DNA of 64,000 nucleotides from CBDCBA01 sp965214125 (GTDB lineage: Bacteria; Planctomycetota; Phycisphaerae; Tepidisphaerales; Tepidisphaeraceae), in assembly GCA_965214125.1 (NCBI GenBank), contig CBDCBA010000032.1:124001-188000 (forward strand). The letters run 5' to 3'. Both the position numbers and the translations under genes were made by a program. Below are positions 55,101 to 63,971 of the stretch, piece after piece (within the stretch, counting starts at the first letter, position 1; every line of letters begins with the position of its first letter). The notes below the pieces were generated by a model that saw nothing but the letters and a program-made list of their open reading frames with translations, ran no database searches and was not told the origin of the DNA.

Positions 55101-58100
55101 GCGAGGCGGCCCTTTGCCGGCCGGTGACGATGCCGACGCTGCCGGCCGACTGCGTCTTCCCCGTTGACGACGCCGGCTCAGCCCGCGTCCGCGGTTGGCT
55201 CGAGACGGACCCGACGGTGACGTCGCTGCGCGCCGCCGGCCTGTGGAACGACGTGTGCGACCGCGCCGCTGACCTTGAGCCGCTGACGTTCTTCGCCGAG
55301 CACTCGGCGCAGCAGGAGAGCGAGTCGCTCAAGGAGTACGAGCGCGAGTTCCGCCGCGGCCGGATCAACGTGCTCAACTGCTCGACGACGATGGAGATGG
55401 GCGTTGACATCGGCAACCTGTCGGCGGTGGTGATGAACAATGCGCCGCCCGGACCGGCGAACTTCCTGCAGCGCGCCGGCCGCGCCGGGCGGCGCGATCA
55501 ACCGCGGTGCGTCTCGCTCACCGTCTGCGGCGCAACCCCTCACGGGGAGGCGGTCTTTCGCGATCCGCTCTGGCCCTTCACCACGCCGATCCACGTCCCT
55601 AGCGTCAGCCTCGACAGTGCCAAGATCGTGCAGCGGCACGTCAACGCGCTGGCGCTGTCCCATTTCCTTCGTACTCAGGAGAACCAGCATCGCCTCGAGG
55701 CCGGCTGGCTCTTCAGGCCGGGTGAGGCGAGTGCCGACGGCGAGCCCGGCCGCAGCCGGTGCGACGATGCGATCAACTTCCTCCGCGGCGCCGCGGGCGA
55801 CGACGAGCACCTGTGCCGCGGCGTGCGGCGTGTTGCCGATGGTCCGACGCTGGGGGCGCGCGAGCCGGCCACCCTGCTCCACCTGACGGCCGCCCACCTT
55901 GAGCGCGTGCGCGACGAGTGGGTCGAGGAGTGGTCGACCATCGACGAGCAGTTCGACGCCGTCGGGCGGCCCGACCTCCACGACGGCGACTCGCTCGAGC
56001 CGGAGCAGCGGGCGGTCCTGTTGCAACTGCGCCGGTTTGAGGGCGATTACCTGCTCAAAACCCTTGCCGACCGCGGGTTCCTGCCGAGCCACGGCATGCC
56101 GTTGCACGTGCTGCCGTTCGTCACCACGACGCGCGCCGAGATTGCGGACGAGGAGGTTCGCCGGCAGGACGCCGCCGCGGAGCAGGCGAGGCAGAGCGGT
56201 ACCGTCGGTGGCGAGGACCGGCGGACCAGGAACCGCCGCGACTTCCCCACGCGCGAGCTCGCCAAAGCAATCCGCGAGTACGCCCCGAGCAACGAGGTTG
56301 TCGTCGGAGGCCGGGTGTACTCGTCGGGCGGGCTGACGCTGAATTGGAAGCTGCCCCCGCTCGACCGGAACGCTCCGCCCGAGGTGCAGTCGATGCGCTG
56401 GGTCGGCTCGTGCCCCAAGTGCGGCACGACGCAGACAGACGCCCGTCACCCCGAGGGCGGGCGCATGCCGTGCGGAAATCCGGAGTGTGACCAGGTGCTC
56501 GTCGCCCGCGCGTACATCGAGCCGGCCGGGTTCGCCGTCGACTTCCGCGAGCCGCCGAGCTACGCCGACCGCCGCCCGGATCGCATGCCCGTGCCGGCCC
56601 CGCGCGTCCACGCCCAGGGCCGCCCCGCCCCGCTGGCCGACCCAACGCTTGGCTGGGTCCGCGTCGACGAGGGCGGCATCGTCACGCACCTGCACCCCGG
56701 CCACGGCCACGGCTTCGCACTGTGCCTGCGGTGCGGCCGCGCGGCGCCCGAGACGGAGCGCGGCAACGTCGCCCTTCCCGCCGCCTTCACCATCGGCGCC
56801 GACGAGGACGAGCCCATGAACACAATCCGCCACAAGCACCTGCGAGGCGGCGGCCGGGACAGCGACGATCACGGCTACTGCCGCGGAACCATCCAGAACT
56901 TCGCGATCCGCCGCCACCTGTGGCTCGGTGGCGAGGAGCGAACCGACGTCGCCGAGCTGCTCATCCGGCCGGTCTCCGGCGAGCCCTTCGACCTGCGCCG
57001 CGCCGCGACGTCGCTTGCCGCGGCGCTGCGGCAGGCGCTGGCTAAGCGGCTGGGCGTGGAGGCGCGCGAGCTCGGCTGGGCGTCGAGGCCGATCGACGAG
57101 AATGGCCAGTCGCTCCACAGCGTTCTCCTCTACGACACGGCCGCCGGCGGCGCGGGGTACAGCCTGCGCCTCGCCGACGACGTCGCCGGCCTCCTCCGAG
57201 ACGCGCGGCAGATCCTGCGTTGCCCGCGCAACTGCGACCGGGCCTGCCACGGCTGCCTGCTCGCGTTCGACACGCAATCGCGCGCCGACGAGCTCGACCG
57301 CCGCAACGCGCTGGCACTGCTGAGTGACGAGGCGATGAACCGGCTCCAGTTGCCCGAAACGCTCCGCGCCTTCGGCGACGCCAGCCGCCACGAGGGCGAG
57401 ATGATGCCGCGTGTCCTGGCCAGGCTCGCGGCGCAAGCGGATGACAAAAGCCGGCTGCGCGTCTATATCGACTCGGCCGAGGACCAGTGGAACGCCAGCG
57501 ACTGGCCGGCGTGGCAGCCGTTGGCGCGGGCGGCGTCGAACGGGGCGGAGGTCGAGGTCGTGCTGACGCGCGACGCGACCGACGACGAGGCCGAGGCGCT
57601 TCGCCCGCTGTGGCAGGCGTGCCGATCTCCCGGCTTTGGCCGAACGCCGATCCAGCTCGTCCGCGGTGACGCGAGGCCGGGCCTCCTCGCGGAAGTGCGG
57701 GTCGGACAGCACGCCGACGCCTGGGCTGTTGCCGGCGACGGCACGCCGCTCGCGTCGCGAAAGCCAGGCCTCGACTGGGGCATGCCGCCCGACGACAGCG
57801 CGCTCGTTCGCGGCAGGAACGCGGCCGCCTGGGCCGACGTTTGCCCGCTCGAAAGTGAACGCTTCGAGCCACCCGCACCGCGGCCGGGCTGGCAGGAGGT
57901 GGACGGCAATGCCTTCGCCGGACCCAAGGGGTCGTTCGGCACGCGGTTCTGGAACGTGCTAGCGGCGGCGTCGCCCGAGCTCGCCTCCCGCCTCGCAGAG
58001 TCGCGTCCGCTGGCCGAGGTCGCGTACACCGATCGATACCTTCGCAGCCCGATCACGGCCTGGTTCCTCGCCGAGTTGCTCAAGGCCCTCGCGTCTCACG

Positions 58101-58540
58101 GCAGGCGCGGCGCGACGCTCGACATCACCGCCAGCGAGGTCCAGCCGCCCAGGCCCGGCGAGCGGTCCAGGACAAGTTCCATCATGAAGCACAACTTCGT
58201 CGACGTGCCGCAGCAGCGGTCGACCATTGCTGCGTTGCTCGCCCCGCTGGGCTACCACCAGAATCCGCTCGACCTGCGGTACTTCAAGAAAATGCCGCAC
58301 TACCGCCAGCTCACCCTGCGGTGGCAGGACGGCAAGCGGCTGCTCGTCCGCCTCGATCAGGGTCTGGGCCTCGTCGAGCCGTTGGACGACAACGGCCGGT
58401 GGTCGACGCTCAACTTCCACGGCGACGGCACCGCGCTTCGCAACCGGCTCGAGCTCGCCCGGTTCCACATCGAACCGGCCGACCCGAGCCACCCGAGCCC
58501 GATTTTCGTCTCACCGCTCGAGGACGTGCCGGCCGCGTAA
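52106..58540 (+). CDS. Giant DEAH helicase with DUF1998 cysteine cluster, DruE-like
   Basis: The 2144-residue superfamily 2 helicase has Walker A GTSSGKTE at residues 128-134, DEAH at 258-261 ([11 protein letters not shown]), SAT motif near 294, and motif [13 protein letters not shown] near 1122. At 1706-1716 [16 protein letters not shown] is the DUF1998 zinc cluster, as in MrfA and DruE. An acidic insertion at 507-547 separates the two RecA lobes; further zinc pairs ([19 protein letters not shown]) precede it. The C-terminal 400 residues include [14 protein letters not shown], which resembles a phospholipase-D-like or MIT_C segment. TTG 52106 is the start. It should translocate on DNA for phage defence. 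Confidence 0.8.
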   Translation: MNSFHDAVRELRDRPTRATLGLLGPREVGFRNLLAAAFGDRAADDADRPDDGFLGEPVLEAMYEWRRDPNTLEELGLFRDDLLDALQSEQISVKARFPRNRHPYAHQVEAWRSLADGDENRSVLVSSGTSSGKTEVFLLPILNDLARQPGGSSEPLVGVRALFLYPLNALINSQRDRLNAWTRDFGGRIRYCLYNGATPQNGKEDHALPEVATRDRLRSSPPPILVTNSTMLEYMLTRAIDAPILRASQKRLRWVVLDEAHTYLGSAAAETSLLLRRVLHAFGTAAADIRFVATSATIGDDDAKPQLREYLADLAGVPIDRVDVVTGSREMPPLAGPADARPLREAIDLDAAERPAALVSNAAVRRIRDALDVGPQRLSDLRALAANDGEIGPDELLRALDLCADTRIRPGDEASPRLLPLRAHLYTRTLPGVWSCANPACDGLDGVTRDGWPFGALTLTRRVHCEHCESLVFPIVTCRQCGEAYLSAAETRDAADGARTLEAHEYQSDDASGDDDDDTYVAAGEQEDDDEAEESDDANQPDDAADLLVHLLGRKHPPRDDGGPSTDPMSLNPLTGEIDADEAPDGFVPVLTAQREQNSAGVHRLVCPCCRERERKGFALFRPLRAGAPFYLNVGVPALLAMQGRPTLATVPDERGRAHPYVDRRQAITFADSRQGTARTALRLQGNAVRLFVRGAIYHQLWKAHHAGTTASPDAAKLRSEIETYEKVSHLPGMTEIIEQKRRELAALPTPVAQVGWAQLRDMLMDRPDFERYTDAVVERVFANTGPQTAQELADSMIANEIFRRPKRMHSVETLGLAAVSYPALNDAAPPEVWTSTLSQTAESWCAFLRFALDFYVRSHGAWHLPAWYSRWLGRESTPHRIGEPGSQGRKNHLYPWPSRLGKGRPPRLVRVLREVLASSAKSDNIAREITAVLYHAWAQLTDELKILLRDENQPHYALDRNAIALRAVPDGCECPVTRRILASLFGGITPHATRRFTGEAALCRPVTMPTLPADCVFPVDDAGSARVRGWLETDPTVTSLRAAGLWNDVCDRAADLEPLTFFAEHSAQQESESLKEYEREFRRGRINVLNCSTTMEMGVDIGNLSAVVMNNAPPGPANFLQRAGRAGRRDQPRCVSLTVCGATPHGEAVFRDPLWPFTTPIHVPSVSLDSAKIVQRHVNALALSHFLRTQENQHRLEAGWLFRPGEASADGEPGRSRCDDAINFLRGAAGDDEHLCRGVRRVADGPTLGAREPATLLHLTAAHLERVRDEWVEEWSTIDEQFDAVGRPDLHDGDSLEPEQRAVLLQLRRFEGDYLLKTLADRGFLPSHGMPLHVLPFVTTTRAEIADEEVRRQDAAAEQARQSGTVGGEDRRTRNRRDFPTRELAKAIREYAPSNEVVVGGRVYSSGGLTLNWKLPPLDRNAPPEVQSMRWVGSCPKCGTTQTDARHPEGGRMPCGNPECDQVLVARAYIEPAGFAVDFREPPSYADRRPDRMPVPAPRVHAQGRPAPLADPTLGWVRVDEGGIVTHLHPGHGHGFALCLRCGRAAPETERGNVALPAAFTIGADEDEPMNTIRHKHLRGGGRDSDDHGYCRGTIQNFAIRRHLWLGGEERTDVAELLIRPVSGEPFDLRRAATSLAAALRQALAKRLGVEARELGWASRPIDENGQSLHSVLLYDTAAGGAGYSLRLADDVAGLLRDARQILRCPRNCDRACHGCLLAFDTQSRADELDRRNALALLSDEAMNRLQLPETLRAFGDASRHEGEMMPRVLARLAAQADDKSRLRVYIDSAEDQWNASDWPAWQPLARAASNGAEVEVVLTRDATDDEAEALRPLWQACRSPGFGRTPIQLVRGDARPGLLAEVRVGQHADAWAVAGDGTPLASRKPGLDWGMPPDDSALVRGRNAAAWADVCPLESERFEPPAPRPGWQEVDGNAFAGPKGSFGTRFWNVLAAASPELASRLAESRPLAEVAYTDRYLRSPITAWFLAELLKALASHGRRGATLDITASEVQPPRPGERSRTSSIMKHNFVDVPQQRSTIAALLAPLGYHQNPLDLRYFKKMPHYRQLTLRWQDGKRLLVRLDQGLGLVEPLDDNGRWSTLNFHGDGTALRNRLELARFHIEPADPSHPSPIFVSPLEDVPAA

Positions 58541-58696
58541 GGTCCGATTAACCCCACGCCAGCCAGCCGCGGGCGATTCGGTGCGGCGCCCTGACCTGGG
58601 CACTGCAAGGATGCAGTGGCCCCCCCCAACCCCGCCAGACACTACACCTGTTGTAAAGCCGCTTTAGTTCCTGCGCTGAGTTGAGTCTGCGTCACA

Positions 58697-59839
58697 ATGC
58701 CGGAGAATCTGACCAGCCTCCTCCTGCGGCACCACGACGACGAGCCGGCCCTGCGGGAGACGGTTGCCGTTCACATCGAAGCCGCTCGCAAAACGGCCGG
58801 TCGACGGGATCGCCAACTCCTGCCGCGGGTCGAAGCGCAGGTCGAGCAGCGTGCTAGGCAAAGCTTCACGTTCGATGCGAACGGTGTTGCGACGATCACG
58901 GCGGAAGGTCGGACCTGGGCCGCGGGACGGTTCGCGACGCCGACGATCGGCGAGCTGCGGGATCGGGCCGAAATCGGAGGCGGCCACGTGCGGCTGTGGG
59001 TACTCGATGGTGCCTCGCCCGCGACCGACGTGGCGACGATGCAGGCGTTTGCAGCACCCGGCACGCTGTTTCAAGTCGCCAGTCAATTCAACTGTCTCGA
59101 AGCGCCTGGCCCCGGTGTGGTTCCGGTGGCGGACTACCTGAACGATCCGACGCAAGGGCCGCGGGCGGCGGTGTCATGTTTCCCTGCGGCCCTGCTCCGT
59201 CATCACGCCGCTCCCGACGGGCGAGGTGACCGGTTCGTTCAAACCAATCGGGGCCGGCAGCTCGATTTACTGGCCGATGCCGTCGGCCCCGGTGTCGTCA
59301 GCGGCGGCTACCTGACCGGCAGCGGCGTGGACGCGGCGAAGCTGGCGGCGGACCTCGCGAGGAACTTCGATCGCATCCGCGTCGGGCTTCACGAGCACGC
59401 GGAGGTCGTCCTCGGCCACAACTGGGACGGCGATGTTCCAGAGCCGGCACCACGCGTCGCGCAGGTGCTGACCAGCACTGCGGCCGGGGGCGGGTATGGT
59501 GCCGAGCGGCGCCTCGGGGAATACTTCGAACCCTGCTGTCGGCAACTGTTGCGGGCGGCTTACCTCGGCACGCTCTTGGCCGCGGCGGCGACCGGGTGCG
59601 GCCGCGTCGTGCTGACGCTCATCGGCGGCGGCGTCTTCGGCAACCCGCGACACCTGATCGCCGACGCCATTCGCTACGCCGTTGCTGCCACGCCCGCGCC
59701 GCGCGGCGGGCTCGAAGTATTCGTCAACGGCTATGACCTCGACAACGCCACAGCCGACACCCTGCTGGAAATCGCTCGCGACACCGGCGGCTGCCTGGTA
59801 CGCCAAGGTGGTGAGGGCGTGACCCAACTGCGGCGATAA
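58697..59839 (+). CDS. Macro-domain-like protein, possible added defence component
   Basis: The 380-residue protein has no named domain by simple motif, but it matches a bacterial and fungal group with a macro-like core: LFQVASQFNCLEAPG, YLNDPTQGPRAAVSC, IRVGLHEHAEVVLGHN, then EPCCRQLLRAAYLGTLLAAAATG and VVLTLIGGGVFGNP, where glycine-rich loops would hold ADP-ribose. ATG 58697 is 156 bases after the helicase stop on the same strand. A role in ADP-ribose metabolism or nucleotide sensing is inferred from the fold only. No catalytic residue can be assigned. Confidence 0.6.
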   Translation: MPENLTSLLLRHHDDEPALRETVAVHIEAARKTAGRRDRQLLPRVEAQVEQRARQSFTFDANGVATITAEGRTWAAGRFATPTIGELRDRAEIGGGHVRLWVLDGASPATDVATMQAFAAPGTLFQVASQFNCLEAPGPGVVPVADYLNDPTQGPRAAVSCFPAALLRHHAAPDGRGDRFVQTNRGRQLDLLADAVGPGVVSGGYLTGSGVDAAKLAADLARNFDRIRVGLHEHAEVVLGHNWDGDVPEPAPRVAQVLTSTAAGGGYGAERRLGEYFEPCCRQLLRAAYLGTLLAAAATGCGRVVLTLIGGGVFGNPRHLIADAIRYAVAATPAPRGGLEVFVNGYDLDNATADTLLEIARDTGGCLVRQGGEGVTQLRR

Positions 59840-59843
59840 AGCC

Positions 59844-59972
59844 GTGGCCCGTCGACCGCGTTCGATTTGCCTGGCGGCGGGCGTGTTCGTGGCGATGGTT
59901 CTCGTGAGCTTTGTCGCCGGCTTCTGGTCGAGCAGCTCGATCCTCCGTCACGACCGCTCACGGCCGCGGTAG
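59844..59972 (+). CDS. Tiny single-helix membrane protein
   Basis: 42 codons from GTG 59844, four bases after the preceding stop. A positively charged N-terminus (MARRPRS) leads into one hydrophobic helix (ICLAAGVFVAMVLVSFVAGFW) and a basic tail. It overlaps the 3' end of the convergent gene by 15 bases. The helix and tight spacing are the only evidence. It could anchor or be a toxin-like peptide. Confidence 0.4.
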   Translation: MARRPRSICLAAGVFVAMVLVSFVAGFWSSSSILRHDRSRPR

Positions 59973-60818
59973 GTCGTGGCGGGTGATGTCGAGGCGGGTC
60001 ATCTGCTCCTGCAACGCGACGCCGTAGCCGATCGCCACCATGTAGCCGCTCGCCGCCCTGCCCGCCGATGCCTCGGCCACGCGGCGGGCGACGGCCAGCC
60101 GGTCTGCCACGCGGGAGTCGTCGCCGAGTTCCTTCAGGACGGCGAGGAGGTACTTCTTCTCTCCGATGCGGTCGCGTAGGTGGCGCAGCTCGGCGAGCTG
60201 CGCCTCGTCGACGTCGTCCTCGGGCGGGTGAACCTTCGCGTCGAGCACGCGCGGCTGCAACGAGTCCGGCCGCGCGTCGTCCGCCGGCCAAGATGTGTCG
60301 CGACGCAGTCGGCCGACCGGTTTCGCCGGCACGCTGGTTCCGGCCCACAGCAGCATCGACGCCGACCCGTCGAGCAGCCGCAGGGCCTTGACGTGATCGT
60401 CCGCATGCCACGGTTCGGCCTTGCCGCCGACCGCCGGAATCGCCCGCCCGTCAACGGTTAGCCGAAGGGCCCGCCGTTGCTCGGGGCCGTCTCCGATCCA
60501 CCGCCGGACGGCCGTCGCCGGCGGCGCCTCCTCGAGCGTCGCCCACTCGCCCCGTCGCGGATTGGCGAGGTCGCCTGTGGCCACTGTCACCCGACGCCAT
60601 CGACAGCCGTGCTTCCTCGCCATCACTTGGGCCGTCCGAACGTCCGGCAGCAAGTAGCGTGTTCCCGCCGACTTCGAGGCGAACAGCGGCGCCAGCGACA
60701 GCCGGCGCGCGTCGATGTCCTTGATGCCTTCCTCGTCGGCCAGCGCTCGCACCTCGCGGGGAAACAGCGGGTCACTTGGCCCGATGGCGCGGGCGTGGGT
60801 GGCGTGGGTGTCGGTCAT
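59958..60818 (-). CDS. Unknown protein, end of a phage/plasmid-like module
   Basis: 286 residues, no recognised family. Features visible are an N-terminal RLSLAPLFASKSAGTRYLLPD, a TATGD-like ATGDLANPRRGEWATLEE, and a helical C-terminus (AELRHLRDRIGEKKYLLAVLKELG) ending in a possible amphipathic helix. It is last in a run of minus-strand genes from 63730. Confidence 0.55.
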   Translation of the reverse strand: MTDTHATHARAIGPSDPLFPREVRALADEEGIKDIDARRLSLAPLFASKSAGTRYLLPDVRTAQVMARKHGCRWRRVTVATGDLANPRRGEWATLEEAPPATAVRRWIGDGPEQRRALRLTVDGRAIPAVGGKAEPWHADDHVKALRLLDGSASMLLWAGTSVPAKPVGRLRRDTSWPADDARPDSLQPRVLDAKVHPPEDDVDEAQLAELRHLRDRIGEKKYLLAVLKELGDDSRVADRLAVARRVAEASAGRAASGYMVAIGYGVALQEQMTRLDITRHDLPRP

Positions 60819-60863
60819 AGCGCTCGGTTACCCGAAGGGATTTGCTCTCCGGCCGTTTGTAAA

Positions 60864-61256
60864 TCAGCCCACGCTCGTCTCGTCCGAGTGCAGCCACCGC
60901 TTTGTGTCCCAGTAAAAGTTCATCGCCTCGCGAACCTTGAAGACGACGCACGCCTTCGGGGCGGCGAGGACCTCCTCGTCGGTGTCGTCGAAGATCACGT
61001 CCAGGCGGTGCTGCTTGATGTAAGCCACCTTCCGCCGCGGGCCGAGACAGGCGAGCGTGTGGTACTTGATGCCAAGCTGTTGCAGATCGAGGTTCGTGTC
61101 GCTCACCACGTCCTCGTGCTCGTGGCACAGCGGTCCGCCGCGCGCGGTGACGATGTGAATCTGCACGCCTGGCCGATCGTGCAGGAGCGTTGTCAGCAAC
61201 CGGAAAAAGTCCGGGGCGTGCGTGATGGTCCCGTCGATATCGATGCCAATTTTCAT
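60864..61256 (-). CDS. HAD-like 5' nucleotidase/phosphatase
   Basis: The 130-residue protein begins MKIGIDIDGTITHAPDFF, with the HAD nucleophile and acid-base aspartates in DIDGT. HIVTARGG carries motif II Thr, KVAYIKQHRLDVIFDDTDEE carries the Lys of motif III and the acidic pair of motif IV. The size and short cap resemble phage-encoded HAD phosphatases and 5'(3')-nucleotidases. A neighbour gene set of unknown proteins suggests phage or plasmid origin. Confidence 0.78.
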   Translation of the reverse strand: MKIGIDIDGTITHAPDFFRLLTTLLHDRPGVQIHIVTARGGPLCHEHEDVVSDTNLDLQQLGIKYHTLACLGPRRKVAYIKQHRLDVIFDDTDEEVLAAPKACVVFKVREAMNFYWDTKRWLHSDETSVG

Positions 61257-61379
61257 GGTTCACTTCGTATGTCTTGCCCAGTCGCACACGCGCCCGCAGC
61301 GCGTTCCGCCGCGCCGCCGACGCGATCCGGCGGCGGACGATGAAGCGGTCGTTTTCGTCGAAATATCCGCCTGGATCCT

Positions 61380-61802
61380 TCATGGGCACGTTCTGTCTTG
61401 GTTCGCCGTCGAGATGGAAATGACGGCCGGGTCGGCCGAGGCCGCGCCGTCCAGCCACCGCACGACCGCGGCCACATTGGCCCGGCGCTGCCGATCGACG
61501 ACTTGACGGTCCACCGGCCGCTTCGCCTGCCGAAGCAAGGCGGCGGTTGCGGAGGCCTGCTGCATCCAAGGCTCGACGCCGCCGTGTCGGCACCGTTGAA
61601 CGGTGTTGACGACTCCGGCTGCCAGCCGGTGCGGCATCACGATCGCCGTGTCCGCCTCGACGTCGAGCACCGCCGCTAGCGGCCCGCCCGGCGCCAGCCC
61701 CCGCCGCTGCTCGAACGAGAATCCGCAGGCGGCGTGATCGAGCCACGCCTGCCAAACAAGGTGATCGGCCGGCAGGAGCGACAACGCATCGTTGAGCCGC
61801 AA
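61380..61802 (-). CDS. Unknown 140-residue protein
   Basis: TTG start at 61802 is the first available. Largely alpha-helical: LPADHLVWQAWLDHAACGF, TAALLRQAKRPVDRQVVDRQRR. No family recognised. It is part of the same minus-strand run, 123 bases before the HAD gene start. Confidence 0.45.
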   Translation of the reverse strand: MRLNDALSLLPADHLVWQAWLDHAACGFSFEQRRGLAPGGPLAAVLDVEADTAIVMPHRLAAGVVNTVQRCRHGGVEPWMQQASATAALLRQAKRPVDRQVVDRQRRANVAAVVRWLDGAASADPAVISISTANQDRTCP

Positions 61803-61823
61803 CTTTGGCCGGCCCGGCTGAAG

Positions 61824-62045
61824 TCAACACCAGCCGGCGACGACGTACGGCTCGGGCGGGTTAAACCCGTAGCCCAGCGATACGGCAAAGCCGGGCGGAA
61901 CGCTCACACCGGGCGCGTTGGCCAAGGGTTGCAACGCGCCGCCAACGGGCGCGGCGTTGAGCGGGATGGTGACCAGGCGGTTCTGACCGGCGGTTGTCGA
62001 AGAAGTCCCGCCGCGGCCGTTGAGCCGCGTCGAGGTGGAAGTCAT
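61824..62045 (-). CDS. Unknown 73-residue protein
   Basis: ATG 62045. Threonine- and asparagine-rich start, then LVTIPLNAAPVGGALQPLANA and a C-terminal GYGFNPPEPYVVAGWC. The beta-rich, Pro/Gly-heavy sequence suggests a small structural protein. It begins 17 bases after the preceding stop. Confidence 0.45.
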   Translation of the reverse strand: MTSTSTRLNGRGGTSSTTAGQNRLVTIPLNAAPVGGALQPLANAPGVSVPPGFAVSLGYGFNPPEPYVVAGWC

Positions 62046-62062
62046 GGTGGCGGAGGCAGGGG

Positions 62063-62230
62063 TTACATCTCGCGGACGCCGCTGATGCTCTTGGCGTGCG
62101 GGTAGAGGGCCTGAAACTGCCGCTGCGCCTCACTGACGCTGGTGGCGGTGCAGGTGGCGTTGATGGTCGTGGTGCTGCGGCCGTCGGTGCTGTTGGTGTA
62201 GAGCGTGATCGTGGCGGTGTAGGTCTTCGT
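62063..62230 (-). CDS. Small unknown protein with a probable ACG start
   Basis: A frame of 56 codons ends at TAA 62063. AGGAG lies 7 bases before ACG 62230, and reading ACG as start gives MKTYTATITLYTNSTDGRST, a sensible small-protein N-terminus with beta strands, followed by TINATCTATSVSEAQRQF and a C-terminal KSISGVREM. No in-frame ATG, GTG or TTG near the ribosome site exists. Both a rare initiation codon and a mutated ATG are possible. Unknown function, position as in phage-like modules. Confidence 0.45.
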   Translation of the reverse strand, partial: TKTYTATITLYTNSTDGRSTTTINATCTATSVSEAQRQFQALYPHAKSISGVREM

Positions 62231-62281
62231 GGTGAGTCTCCTAGTGTTGAGGTTGGTTTCGGAAATGGAGGTTCTAATGGC

Positions 62282-62704
62282 TCAAGCACGCCGGCGGCCG
62301 TCGAACTCGTGGGCGTTTTTCTTGAAGTAGACAGCCGCGTCGATAAGGCGTAACGCGGTGGGGAGGTCCTCCTCGCGGCGAACCTTGATGCGCGAGTAGC
62401 CCTTGATCCCGCGCTTGAGCTCGAGGTGGCTTATGCTCTCGACAGGTATCTTGAGGTGGCGGCACAGGTGCTGCGGCTCACCGGCGAGGCTCAGGGCGAT
62501 GTTCAGGTTCGCCCGGCCGCCCCACGTCGAGCCGATCGTTTCGACGAGGAGGTAATTAGGGCTGTACGGAACCTCACGCTTGGCCGTCTCCGGCTCTGAC
62601 ACCGCGCCGGCGGTGCGGCGGACGTGGGCGTCGATCTGCTCGATGGCGCGGCGGGAGCGGTCGTTGGCGCGAAGGTACTTGTAGCTTTCTGTCAGACTGC
62701 TCAT
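62282..62704 (-). CDS. Unknown 140-residue protein
   Basis: ATG 62704. Helical N-terminus (SYKYLRANDRSRRAIEQIDAHV), then NYLLVETIGSTWGG and SISHLELKRGIKGYSRIKV. No family recognised. It lies between the DUF932-like gene and the small proteins, on the same strand. Confidence 0.5.
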   Translation of the reverse strand: MSSLTESYKYLRANDRSRRAIEQIDAHVRRTAGAVSEPETAKREVPYSPNYLLVETIGSTWGGRANLNIALSLAGEPQHLCRHLKIPVESISHLELKRGIKGYSRIKVRREEDLPTALRLIDAAVYFKKNAHEFDGRRRA

Positions 62705-62760
62705 TTGATGTTCCAGATTGGTAAGGGCGTGAAGACGGATTCGTTTGGAAGCACAGGCGG

Positions 62761-63393
62761 CTATCGCACGAGCCGCCGCAGCAGGTCGGCGACTTGGGCG
62801 ACCCGCTTCTGACGCCGGGCGAAGCTCTCGTCGTGACTGGCGATCCAGCTCAACGCCTGGCCTACGCCGTACGCATTGGCAGTCGGGGCGTAGGCGCCGG
62901 GTACCCTGCCGGCCTCGCGCGGCTCGACGTCATTGACGCGGACTTCCCTGGCCGCCTCGCGCTGCCGCCCCGTCGGCTCCTTCACCGCACCGTCGAGGCC
63001 GCTCGTGCAGATGTGCCACGCCCGGCAGGCGGCGGAGAAGCCCCACTTCTTGCGGAGAATCACGTCGCAGAAGTCGAAGAGCCGCGTCGGCGAGATCGCG
63101 TGGCCGAGCATCCGGCGGAACCGCTCGGCCTCAGGCTTGATCCCGTCAGTCGCGATCCGGATCTGCCGGTCGAGCCGTCCCACCAGCCGGTCGCCGCCGC
63201 CCGCGCCGGTGACATGCTTCCACCGGCCGCCCTTGGTCCAGCCGCTCATGCCGTTGCGGCAGACCCAGCGCATCCACCCGACGTTCCTCGACAGCGGGGT
63301 TTGGCCCTCGACGCCGTTCGTCACTGTGACCTCGCGGAGCAGCCGATGCCCGTCGTCGGGCGTCAGTTCGTGCGGCAGGCGGACCCGCAGCAC
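62761..63393 (-). CDS. DUF932-like protein, C-terminal part after the repeat frame change
   Basis: The frame begins at the edge of the 7-bp repeat (GTG 63393). VLRVRLPHELTPDDGHRLLRE, TVTNGVEGQTPLSRNVGWMRWVCRNGM match the core of DUF932, the phage- and plasmid-associated family in which NSxDGxxx...VCxNGM is conserved. The remaining 120 residues (GGGDRLVGRLDRQIRI and on) are helical and poorly conserved. The N-terminal half is in the frame of 63730. Function unknown. Confidence 0.65.
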   Translation of the reverse strand: MLRVRLPHELTPDDGHRLLREVTVTNGVEGQTPLSRNVGWMRWVCRNGMSGWTKGGRWKHVTGAGGGDRLVGRLDRQIRIATDGIKPEAERFRRMLGHAISPTRLFDFCDVILRKKWGFSAACRAWHICTSGLDGAVKEPTGRQREAAREVRVNDVEPREAGRVPGAYAPTANAYGVGQALSWIASHDESFARRQKRVAQVADLLRRLVR

Positions 63394-63730
63394 CGTCCGC
63401 CGTCCGCCGTCCGCCGTCCGCCGTCCGCCGTCCGCCGAAGTCGAGCGTCACCGAGCAGGCGAGTCCGTGAGCGTCAACGCCGGCATGACACAGGCGGCGG
63501 TACAGTGTCTCGAGCAGATCGCGATGCTGAACAAGCTGGTACTTCGGCGAGACGAGGGCGACGGCCGACCGGGTCACGTTGGCGGCGGCCAGGAGGTCGG
63601 CGTCGTGGATCTCGATGCCGCGCTGGCCGTTCTCGAACCGCGTCTCGCGGCGGACGAGCCTGGGCAGGAGCGGGTAGAGTTCGCCGAGCCGACCCTCGTA
63701 GTTGTGGCCGACGCTGCCGTTCCAGGCCAT
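63146..63730 (-). CDS. DUF932-like protein, N-terminal part
   Basis: From ATG 63730 about 97 residues are coherent (MAWNGSVGHNYEGRLGELY, RFENGQRGIEIHDADLL, RSAVALVSPKYQLVQHRDLLE, DFGGR), with VSPKYQLVQHRDLLETLY matching the Y-x-x-V-Q-H/N motif of DUF932. At the 7-bp repeat the frame becomes GRRTADGGRRTADG and then shadow sequence up to its stop at 63146. Upstream starts (ATG 63844, GTG 63850) are also possible. A small hairpin lies at 63766-63783. Confidence 0.65.
   Translation of the reverse strand: MAWNGSVGHNYEGRLGELYPLLPRLVRRETRFENGQRGIEIHDADLLAAANVTRSAVALVSPKYQLVQHRDLLETLYRRLCHAGVDAHGLACSVTLDFGGRRTADGGRRTADGAAGPPAARTDARRRASAAPRGHSDERRRGPNPAVEERRVDALGLPQRHERLDQGRPVEACHRRGRRRPAGGTARPADPDRD
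63393..63437. repeat. 7-bp tandem repeat, six copies plus three bases (CCGTCCG)
   Basis: Six full copies of CCGTCCG in a row, plus CCG. Its copy number decides the reading frame of the DUF932-like gene: loss of one copy (7 bases) joins the N- and C-terminal halves. Confidence 0.95.
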
Positions 63731-63971
63731 CGTCCGGCTCGGGCGGAGAAGGCAACCGCTTAACCGTTCCGTTAGCGGAACGCCGTTCGAGATTGTGTCT
63801 AGGTCGGTCGTTTCAGTGGGTTGTCTCGGCGAGCTCAGGTGCATGTCCACGAACCCGCGTCATTCGCCGTGGACTAACTCACTCGGCCCGCTGTCCTGCT
63901 AGGAGCCGTTCGAGACCTGGCACGCCGTTCGCGCCACGCCACGCACGAGCCAGCAGCAAGAGCGTGACGAC

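Noticed and set aside
52055..57712. Two minus-strand frames of over 820 codons opposite the helicase
   Set aside because: They mirror the DruE-like gene, have no domain signatures, and show the low-complexity make-up of GC shadows.
48557..58540. DISARM as the identity of the defence genes
   Set aside because: DISARM needs separate DrmA, DrmB and DrmC with a methylase; here DEAH and DUF1998 parts are on one giant chain and there is no PLD or methylase gene adjacent.
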